Below are positions 25,312-31,690 of a DNA stretch of 44,257 bases, in pieces; position 1 is the first letter of the stretch, and every line of letters starts with the position of its first letter. Under the pieces are notes generated by a model. The model worked only from the letters and a program-made list of their open reading frames with translations. It searched no databases and had not been told where the DNA came from. The stretch is from an uncultured Lachnospiraceae bacterium. Its GTDB lineage: Bacteria; Bacillota; Clostridia; Lachnospirales; Lachnospiraceae. The stretch spans positions 1 to 44,257 of the forward strand of contig CAMJPM010000014.1 in assembly GCA_946407725.1 (NCBI GenBank), written 5' to 3'. A program made the position numbers and the translations under genes.

Positions 25312-26379
25312 TCAGGCAGAAGTAATAATTCCGCCTCCCAGTAAACAATCGTTGTCATCATAGAAAACCGCCGACTGTCCCGGGGTAGCTGCCCGTACCG
25401 GTTCCTCAAAAAGGATCCTGACCCTGTCTCCGCTTATCCTTTCCACCATTGCGTACTGTCCCGGATGACGGTACCTTACCTTTATCTGACTGCGGAATGC
25501 GTCACCCTCTGCCGGTTCCGGGGCTCCCATGAAATTCAGGTCCCGGCAGAAGATCTCCCTGCAGAAAGTGTCATCATCCTTTACCAGAAGGATCTCATTC
25601 TTATCCGGCCTTATCTCTTTTATGTAAACCGGATATCCCAGAGCGATCCCCAGTCTTTTCCTCTGTCCCACCGTATAACGAAAAATTCCCTTATGGGTTC
25701 CGAGGATATTCCCCTCTTCATCCACAAAATTGCCCTCAGGGGGCAGCTCACCGTCCATATTTTTCTTTATAAAGTCCGCATAGCTTCCATCAGGAACAAA
25801 GCAGATCTCCTGGGAGTCCGGCTTTGAAGCTACGTTAAGTCCGGCTTTTTCAGCAATACTCCGAACCTCTTCCTTGGAATACTTCCCAAGGGGCATAAGG
25901 GTTTTTTCCAGCTGCTCCTGAGTCAGTCGGTAGAGCATATAGGTCTGGTCCTTTTCTGTGTGCTGCGCCTTACGTACCGTGTATCTTCCGTTTTCGAGCC
26001 TTGTGACCGATGCATAATGTCCTGTGGCTACATGGTCTGCCTCCAGCACCTTTGCATAGTAAAGGAGATATTCCCATTTGATGACCCGATTACAGAGCAC
26101 ACAGGGATTCGGAGTAACCCCCCGGAGATAATCATCAATGAATGGTCTGACCACCTTTTCCTCAAAGTCCGGGACCCGGTTAAAAACATGATAGGGGATC
26201 CCTATCCGCCGGGCTGTTTCCCTGGCATCATCTATTTCACAGCAGCGGCTGTCCTCGCCATCGGAACCTATCCATGTGCGGAGAGTGACCCCTGCCACAT
26301 CGTAGCCTTCCTCCTTGAGAAGCAGGGCTGCAACGGCGCTGTCTACGCCTCCTGACATACCTACTAATACTTTCGACAT
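25312..26379 (-). CDS. mnmA: tRNA-specific 2-thiouridylase MnmA
   Basis: A 355-residue enzyme that thiolates U34 of Glu, Gln and Lys tRNAs. The PP-loop SGGVDSAVAA is at residues 9-18. The catalytic cysteines are in TPNPCVLCN (about 100) and SQEICFVPDG (about 195). GHYA, KDQTYMLY and the C-terminal beta-barrel (FEEPVRAATPGQSAV) are present. The length is normal. The ATG at 26379 follows AGGAGGG on the minus strand. It is a housekeeping gene placed opposite to its neighbours. Confidence 0.95.
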   Translation of the reverse strand: MSKVLVGMSGGVDSAVAALLLKEEGYDVAGVTLRTWIGSDGEDSRCCEIDDARETARRIGIPYHVFNRVPDFEEKVVRPFIDDYLRGVTPNPCVLCNRVIKWEYLLYYAKVLEADHVATGHYASVTRLENGRYTVRKAQHTEKDQTYMLYRLTQEQLEKTLMPLGKYSKEEVRSIAEKAGLNVASKPDSQEICFVPDGSYADFIKKNMDGELPPEGNFVDEEGNILGTHKGIFRYTVGQRKRLGIALGYPVYIKEIRPDKNEILLVKDDDTFCREIFCRDLNFMGAPEPAEGDAFRSQIKVRYRHPGQYAMVERISGDRVRILFEEPVRAATPGQSAVFYDDNDCLLGGGIITSA

Positions 26380-26570
26380 ATTTCCCTCCTAAACCACTTT
26401 GGTAAGGATATCTTTTCTCCTTATGTTATCTCCTCCGTAAAGGGGTGGGTTTTCGCTCGTCGATGACGACATTATACCATGGATTAGAGCTCCCTGATGC
26501 CTTTAATCAACGTCCCCTTGTCTTGTCAAATGACTCTCAGCTACGTGTCACGTAGCCAATTCCTTGATTT
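26380..26570 (-). promoter_or_regulatory. mnmA leader and extended -10 promoter
   Basis: On the minus strand, TGGTATAAT (-10 at 26476-26471) is an extended -10 promoter without a good -35, about 95 bp before mnmA. A small odd palindrome CTACGTG-T-CACGTAG lies at 26541-26555. No gene is seen in this stretch. Confidence 0.5.
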
Positions 26571-26908
26571 TGTGACTAAACCCGCAGTTTTACCTCTCCT
26601 TAGTCACACATTTCCGGTCAAACTGCCCGCTTCCCACGCCCCGGTTGTGACTAAATCCAGGGTTTAGCCTCTTCTTAGTCACACATTTCCGGTCAAACTG
26701 CCCGTTTCCCACGCCCCGGTTGTGACTAAATCCAGGGTTTTACCTCTCCTTAGTCACACATTTCCGGTCAAACTGCCCGCTTCCTACGTCCCGGTTGTGA
26801 CTAAATCCAGGGTTTTACCTCTCATTAGTCACATATTCCCAATAAACACGGATTCAAATCTCTTCCTGGATGTGACTAAACATAGGTAATGCCCTCCCCT
26901 TAGTCACG
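26571..26908. repeat. Five tandem 75-bp units each with a TGTGACTAA palindrome
   Basis: TGTGACTAAA starts at 26571, 26646, 26721, 26796 and 26871, an exact 75-bp period. Each is followed about 20 bp later by TTAGTCACA (or TTAGTCACG in the last), making a 38-bp interrupted palindrome. The 37 bp between palindromes (CATTTCCGGTCAAACTGCCC and onward) is nearly identical in the first three gaps and diverged in the fourth, where the spacing is still kept. No ORF or cas gene is present. It lies in the mnmA/pyrG divergent gap. Confidence 0.9.
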
Positions 26909-26925
26909 TTTTTCAGTCTGAAACC

Positions 26926-26971
26926 ACGGGGACGGGGTTATGGTCAAAAAATGACCCATCAACCCCGTCCC
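26926..26971. repeat. GGGGACGGGG palindrome, copy 2
   Basis: CGGGGACGGGGTTATGGTC and its complement ending AACCCCGTCCC, about AAAAAA. It ends 18 bp before the -35 box of pyrG and abuts the 75-bp array. Confidence 0.8.
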
Positions 26972-26989
26972 ACCGTTCCGTCCCGTCCC

Positions 26990-27018
26990 TTGACTTATAT
27001 CCGGAAAAAGCATATATT
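26990..27018 (+). promoter_or_regulatory. pyrG promoter
   Basis: TTGACT (26990-26995), 17-bp spacer, TATATT (27013-27018), followed by a T-run. Predicted start near 27025. Confidence 0.75.
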
Positions 27019-27031
27019 TTTTTTATCAGGC

Positions 27032-27070
27032 AAAGGCGCTTTGAACAGTTGTGGTTCAAGGTGCCTTTTT
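27032..27070 (+). terminator. pyrG leader terminator (attenuator candidate)
   Basis: AAAGGCGCTTTGAAC (27032-27046) pairs with GTTCAAGGTGCCTTT (27054-27068), followed by Ts: a strong intrinsic terminator starting about 7 nt after the predicted start and 130 bp before pyrG. Further structure follows: GCCG-N5-CGGC near 27081 and ATCCGCC/GGCGGAT (27126-27161) with an inner AGGT/ACCT. The GGGC start used for pyrG reiterative-transcription control in Bacillus is not seen. Confidence 0.75.
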
Positions 27071-27199
27071 CTGTGCGATAAGCCGCCAGACGGCCGGGGG
27101 AATTACCTCCCTGCCCGATTGGACAATCCGCCAGGTGGACAACCTGCATACATGGGCGGATATCTGAAAGTAAATGCCGGTGGGCATTAAGGAGGAGAA

Positions 27200-28804
27200 A
27201 TGTCAGTAAAATACGTGTTTGTAACAGGTGGAGTGGTTTCAGGCCTCGGAAAGGGAATAACGGCAGCGTCCCTGGGACGTCTTTTGAAGGAACGGGGTTA
27301 CAGGGTCACGATCCAGAAATTTGATCCCTACATAAACATAGATCCCGGAACAATGAACCCTGTACAGCACGGAGAAGTGTTTGTAACGGAGGACGGCACG
27401 GAGACGGATCTGGATCTCGGGCATTACGAAAGGTTCACAGACGAGGAGCTGAATAAGGAAAGCAATGTAACAACAGGGAAGATCTACTGGTCCGTGCTCA
27501 ATAAGGAAAGAAGAGGCGAGTATGGTGGGGGAACCGTTCAGGTCATTCCCCATATCACCAATGAGATAAAAAGCAGGTTTTACAGGGGAACGAAGGAAGA
27601 GGAAACCCGCGTTGCCATAATAGAAGTGGGCGGAACCGTGGGAGATATTGAAAGCCAGCCGTTTATTGAAGCCATAAGGCAGTTCCGGCACGATATGGGA
27701 CATGAAAATGTGATACTTATCCATGTGACGCTGATCCCCTATCTCCATGCCTCCGAGGAATTAAAGACCAAGCCTACGCAGGCAAGCGTCAGGGAGCTGC
27801 AGAGCCTCGGTATCATGCCGGACATAATAGTAAGCCGGACGGAGAAGCCTCTGGATGATGATATAAGGGAAAAGATATCTCTCTTCTGTAATGTGCCGAA
27901 GAAAAATGTCATTCAGAACCTAAATCTTTCCACGGTGTATGCTGCACCTCTGGCACTGGAAAAGGAGCATCTGGCAGATGATGTCTGTGAAGCGCTGGGG
28001 CTTCCAAACAACAAACCTGACCTTAAGGAGTGGTCGGAAATGGTTGAGAGGATGCTGCATCCGGAAAAGGAAGTTCATATTGCCCTTGTGGGGAAATATG
28101 TTTCATTGCATGATGCATACATAAGCGTTGTGGAGGCCCTGAAGCACGCTGGCGCTGAAAACCATGCCTCAGTCAGCATTAAATGGATATCTTCGGAAGA
28201 TATAACGGAGGATAATATCGGGGAACTGATGCAGGGCATGGACGGCCTTATAGTTCCCGGAGGCTTCGGACACAGGGGCATTGAGGGAATGCTGACAGCC
28301 ATCAGGTACGCAAGGGAAAACGACATTCCCTATCTCGGTCTCTGCCTTGGCATGCAGCTCGCCCTGGTGGAATATGCAAGAAATGTTCTGGGATATTCTG
28401 ATGCAAACTCTACCGAACAGGATCCGGATACCACCCATCCGGTTATTCACATCATGCCCGATAAGGAGGGTCTTACTGATATAGGCGGAACATTGAGGCT
28501 TGGGTCATACCCCTGCAGGCTGGAGAAGGACTCTAAGGCATATTCCCTATACGGCAGTGAGAATATCAGCGAACGGCACCGCCACAGGTACGAGGTAAAT
28601 AACGATTACAGGGATGCCCTGTCACAGGCCGGGGTAAAGATCTCTGGAACCTCTCCGGACGGCAGGATAGTAGAAATGATGGAGCTTCCCTCGCACCCCT
28701 GGTTTCTCGCTACCCAGGCGCATCCGGAGTTTAAATCAAGGCCGAATAAGGCGCATCCCCTGTTTAAGGGATTTGTAGCCGCATCCTTAAGGAAGGGTTC
28801 GTAA
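27200..28804 (+). CDS. pyrG: CTP synthase
   Basis: A 534-residue enzyme making CTP from UTP with glutamine. The N-terminal amidoligase has [30 protein letters not shown] and GTVGDIES; the class I glutaminase domain (from about 290) has the nucleophile C382 in GLCLGMQ and the catalytic HPEF ([12 protein letters not shown]). Full length. The ATG follows AAGGAGGAG. It has its own promoter and leader terminator; a second glutamine-amide user in the block. Confidence 0.97.
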   Translation: MSVKYVFVTGGVVSGLGKGITAASLGRLLKERGYRVTIQKFDPYINIDPGTMNPVQHGEVFVTEDGTETDLDLGHYERFTDEELNKESNVTTGKIYWSVLNKERRGEYGGGTVQVIPHITNEIKSRFYRGTKEEETRVAIIEVGGTVGDIESQPFIEAIRQFRHDMGHENVILIHVTLIPYLHASEELKTKPTQASVRELQSLGIMPDIIVSRTEKPLDDDIREKISLFCNVPKKNVIQNLNLSTVYAAPLALEKEHLADDVCEALGLPNNKPDLKEWSEMVERMLHPEKEVHIALVGKYVSLHDAYISVVEALKHAGAENHASVSIKWISSEDITEDNIGELMQGMDGLIVPGGFGHRGIEGMLTAIRYARENDIPYLGLCLGMQLALVEYARNVLGYSDANSTEQDPDTTHPVIHIMPDKEGLTDIGGTLRLGSYPCRLEKDSKAYSLYGSENISERHRHRYEVNNDYRDALSQAGVKISGTSPDGRIVEMMELPSHPWFLATQAHPEFKSRPNKAHPLFKGFVAASLRKGS

Positions 28805-28848
28805 GATACCGCTGCAGACAAGGTACAGAAAACGAAAGGATAAAGGTT

Positions 28849-29592
28849 TTGGGAAGACTTGAAACAAACGACTGGATCGTGCTGAATGACATTATCTTTA
28901 TGATATACAGTACTAAGAATACCGAGGACATGCAGCATTTGTTCCTCGACCGTATCCGGACGGTCATAAGCTATGATGCTGCGGATTTTTGTCTCGCCGA
29001 CAGCGATACGGAGGGGAGACTGTCCCGGGCCGTTACCGTGGGTATAAAGGATGATACGCCCATTAAATATGATGAGCTTGATTATAACCGTGACATCAGA
29101 TGCAGCGGAAGGAGCATGGTATACCGCAGTTCCGATACGGTTCCTGACGAGCGCAGGATAAATACACCGTATTATGATAAGGTTTACCGTGCCAATGACC
29201 TGCATTACTCCCTTCAGATGATGATAGGCTATGAGGGACGCTTTCTCGGGGTGATAACCCTTTACCGGAAAAAAGCCAGCGGGGATTTCGATTACTATGA
29301 TATCTTTTCCCTGGATGTCCTTAAAGACCACATATCCTTTAGTATTTCAAAGCGGCTGTCGGCAGATAACGCATCCGAAGTCTTTGATGTCGACAACTTT
29401 GTAATGAGATACGAGCTTACAAAAAGAGAAGCGGAGGTGCTATCCCATATCATAAAACGCCAGGACAATGTGAGCATAAGCAAGGAGCTTGTTATCAGCA
29501 TAAATACGCTGAAAAAGCATGAAAGGAACATATACCGGAAATGCGGGGTTGGGAGCCGTATGCAGCTTTTCAAGCTTCTTTCCAAAGGGTAA
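28849..29592 (+). CDS. LuxR-type transcriptional regulator with GAF-like sensor
   Basis: A 247-residue regulator. The start is TTG at 28849, eight bases after GAAAGGA; no better ATG exists. The N-terminal about 165 residues (MQHLFLDRIRTVISYDAADF, then YEGRFLGVITLYRK) look like a GAF fold. The C-terminal GerE/LuxR HTH is LTKREAEVLSHIIK, ISKELVISINTLKKHERNIY, KCGVGSRMQLFKL. It lies 44 bp after pyrG and before amtB, so it may respond to or control nitrogen genes; that link is positional only. Confidence 0.85.
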   Translation: MGRLETNDWIVLNDIIFMIYSTKNTEDMQHLFLDRIRTVISYDAADFCLADSDTEGRLSRAVTVGIKDDTPIKYDELDYNRDIRCSGRSMVYRSSDTVPDERRINTPYYDKVYRANDLHYSLQMMIGYEGRFLGVITLYRKKASGDFDYYDIFSLDVLKDHISFSISKRLSADNASEVFDVDNFVMRYELTKREAEVLSHIIKRQDNVSISKELVISINTLKKHERNIYRKCGVGSRMQLFKLLSKG

Positions 29593-29630
29593 TACTACAA
29601 AAGGATTACAAAAAGGGTAAATTAGTGTTA

Positions 29631-29659
29631 TTGAAGACGGCAGGACAGCGTAGTATATT
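29631..29659 (+). promoter_or_regulatory. amtB promoter
   Basis: TTGAAG (29631-29636), 17-bp spacer, TATATT (29654-29659). Predicted start near 29666, about 245 bp before amtB. Confidence 0.6.
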
Positions 29660-29677
29660 TTCTTCTGTCATCAACAA

Positions 29678-29750
29678 GGAACATAAATGTTCCCCAAAGA
29701 AGCAAAGGGGCTTCGGTCAAAAACCGGGGTCCCTTTCCTTTTGAGGAAAG
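29678..29750 (+). terminator. amtB leader: hairpin, terminator and competing hairpin
   Basis: GGAAC-ATAAAT-GTTCC (29678-29693) has a six-base loop. AAAGGG...CGGT/ACCG...CCCTTT (29704-29736) is terminator-like, followed by CCTTTT. CTTTCC-TTTTGA-GGAAAG (29733-29750) shares its left arm with the terminator's right arm, so the two cannot form together. This is the layout of an attenuation switch. Confidence 0.55.
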
Positions 29751-29763
29751 CTGTTTCTTAAAG

Positions 29764-29882
29764 GTACTGTAAAGTTTTCTATGAAAACTTTACAGTACGT
29801 AGGCCACGCCTTCGCCCTTATCACACATCTTTGATGTGTGATGCCGCCCCGGCGAGGGGAAGCGAATTATAAATGGCGTGGC
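29764..29882 (+). repeat. Structured hairpin array in the amtB leader
   Basis: A perfect 16-bp stem GTACTGTAAAGTTTTC-TAT-GAAAACTTTACAGTAC (29764-29798). Next is a nested fold closed by GCCACGCC (29803-29810) and GGCGTGGC (29875-29882), then TTCGC/GCGAA, with ATCACACATC-TTT-GATGTGTGAT (29820-29842) and GCCG-CCC-CGGC (29843-29853) inside. It ends about 10 nt before the AGAGAGGAG ribosome site of amtB. Confidence 0.75.
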
Positions 29883-29909
29883 TCTCAGTATTAAGAGAGG
29901 AGAATTGTT

Positions 29910-31670
29910 ATGAATGAAGAAATCATGAAAGCTTTGGACGGAGAACTGTTTGCGGTGTGGTTCCTTATAGGAGCAGCCCTGGTATTCTGGATGCAGGCAG
30001 GCTTTGCAATGGTGGAAGCAGGTTTTGCCAGGGCAAAGAATGCCGGAAACATCCTTATGAAGAATCTTATGGATTTCTGCATAGGATGCTGTGTATTTAT
30101 CCTGATCGGCTTCAGCTTCCTGCTGGGCGAGGACATAATGGGCTTTATCGGGGCTCCGGGATTTGATATCTTTACGAACTACTCGGGCTTTGACTGGTCG
30201 AACTTCATATTTAACCTGGTTTTCTGCGCCACCACCGCTACCATAGTATCCGGTGCCATGGCTGAGAGAACAAAGTTTTTAAGCTACTGTGTGTATTCCG
30301 GAGTGATCTCCGCGCTTATCTACCCCGTTGAGGCTCACTGGATCTGGGGCGGAGGATGGCTCTCAAATCTCGGTTTCCATGATTTTGCGGGATCCTGTGC
30401 GATCCACATGGTGGGAGGCATTGCTGCAATAGTCGGGGCAAAGATGGTAGGTCCCCGTATAGGTAAATTTGAAAAGGATAAGAGCGGCAAGATCACAAAA
30501 GTAAACGCTTTTCCCGGACATAATATCGTTGTGGGTGCCCTTGGTGTATTTATCCTGTGGCTTGGCTGGTACGGCTTTAACGGAGCCGCCTGTACTTCTG
30601 TAGACCAGCTGGCGTCGGTATTTGTGACCACCACCATAGCCCCCAGTGTTGCTACTGTAGTCTGCATGGTATTTACCTGGCTGAAATACGGAAAGCCCGA
30701 TGTATCAATGTGTCTGAACGCATCTCTTGCGGGACTGGTGGCCATCACCGCTCCCTGTGACGTAACGGATGCCTTCGGAGCCATCGTTATCGGTGCTGTA
30801 GCGGGTCTGCTGGTCTGCTTCGGAGTATGGTTCCTGGACAACAAGCTGCATATAGATGATCCGGTGGGTGCTGTCGCCGTACATATGATGAACGGTATCT
30901 GGGGAACTCTGGCCACAGGGCTTTTTGCCACCACCTCGGCCCCCGGAAACGATGAGCTTGTAGGACTGTTTTACGGCGGAGGCTTTAAGCTCCTTGGGAT
31001 CCAGTTCATTGGCTTTGCTTCAGTTGCAACCTGGACTGTAGCCACGATGGTCATTGTTTTCTCTGTAATAAAGGCAATATTCGGACTGCGAGTAAGTGAG
31101 GAAGAGGAGATAGAAGGACTTGACGTTATGGAGCATGGTCTCACATCAGCCTATGCCGGGTTCTCTATCGTAGATATGACGGCGGCTTCCATGATCGCAA
31201 ACGAGAACACCAACCTCGGTGTGGGTGAATACGATCAGGCCTCTGATGCCATGAAAAAGGCGGCGGTACCGGTGGAAAACATTTCCGCAGTAACAGAGGG
31301 AACCAGCCTCAATACAGGAATGCACAAGGTTGTCATAATAACCAAGCTGTCCAGATATGACAAGATCAAGAAAGCCTTAAATGCCCTCGGTATTACGGGA
31401 ATCACCGTTACCCAGGTTACAGGCTGCGGCCTTCAGAAAGGAACAGGCCAGATGTACCGCGGAGTTGAGATGGATCTCACCCTTCTTCCCAAGATCAAGC
31501 TTGAAGTGGTGGTAAGCGGCATTCCTGTGGACAGCGTTATTGAGACTGCAAAGAAGACATTGTATACCGGAAAGATCGGCGACGGAAAGATCTTTGTATA
31601 TCCTGTAAGCAGGGTTGTGAAGATCAGAACCGGCGAAGAGGATTTCGAAGCGCTGCAGGATGTGGAATAA
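29910..31670 (+). CDS. amtB: Ammonium channel AmtB fused to a C-terminal PII domain
   Basis: A 586-residue fusion. Residues about 1-410 are an Amt/Rh channel (FWMQAGFAMVEAGFAR, AHWIWGGGWL, twin pore histidines H166 in AIHMVGG and H325 in AVHMMNGIWG). No signal peptide. From about 470 a PII (GlnB/GlnK) domain follows: KIKKALNALGITG, GCGLQKGTGQMYRGVEMDL (T-loop), GKIGDGKIFV and RIRTGEE-type ATP/ADP contacts (KIRTGEED). The residue equivalent to uridylylated Tyr51 of E. coli GlnB is Met. In separate proteins PII plugs the channel when nitrogen is ample; here the plug is tethered. Fusions of this type are known in clostridia. Confidence 0.95.
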   Translation: MNEEIMKALDGELFAVWFLIGAALVFWMQAGFAMVEAGFARAKNAGNILMKNLMDFCIGCCVFILIGFSFLLGEDIMGFIGAPGFDIFTNYSGFDWSNFIFNLVFCATTATIVSGAMAERTKFLSYCVYSGVISALIYPVEAHWIWGGGWLSNLGFHDFAGSCAIHMVGGIAAIVGAKMVGPRIGKFEKDKSGKITKVNAFPGHNIVVGALGVFILWLGWYGFNGAACTSVDQLASVFVTTTIAPSVATVVCMVFTWLKYGKPDVSMCLNASLAGLVAITAPCDVTDAFGAIVIGAVAGLLVCFGVWFLDNKLHIDDPVGAVAVHMMNGIWGTLATGLFATTSAPGNDELVGLFYGGGFKLLGIQFIGFASVATWTVATMVIVFSVIKAIFGLRVSEEEEIEGLDVMEHGLTSAYAGFSIVDMTAASMIANENTNLGVGEYDQASDAMKKAAVPVENISAVTEGTSLNTGMHKVVIITKLSRYDKIKKALNALGITGITVTQVTGCGLQKGTGQMYRGVEMDLTLLPKIKLEVVVSGIPVDSVIETAKKTLYTGKIGDGKIFVYPVSRVVKIRTGEEDFEALQDVE

Positions 31671-31690
31671 AAATTGGAAAGGGGTTAATT

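Noticed and set aside
26571-26908. CRISPR array from regularly spaced palindromic repeats
   Set aside because: The sequences between the repeats are nearly identical rather than unique spacers, the period is fixed at 75 bp, and no cas gene is in the window.
27019-27060. pyrG control by reiterative G transcription as in Bacillus
   Set aside because: The predicted start lacks the GGGC tract needed; only the terminator is similar in principle.
29678-29693. ANTAR-protein target hairpin
   Set aside because: The loop has six bases but lacks G at position 4 of the ANTAR consensus, and no ANTAR gene is in view. Kept only as an idea to test.
29764-29882. Retron msr/msd RNA
   Set aside because: The long perfect stem is suggestive, but there is no reverse transcriptase gene nearby and no branching-guanosine layout could be identified.
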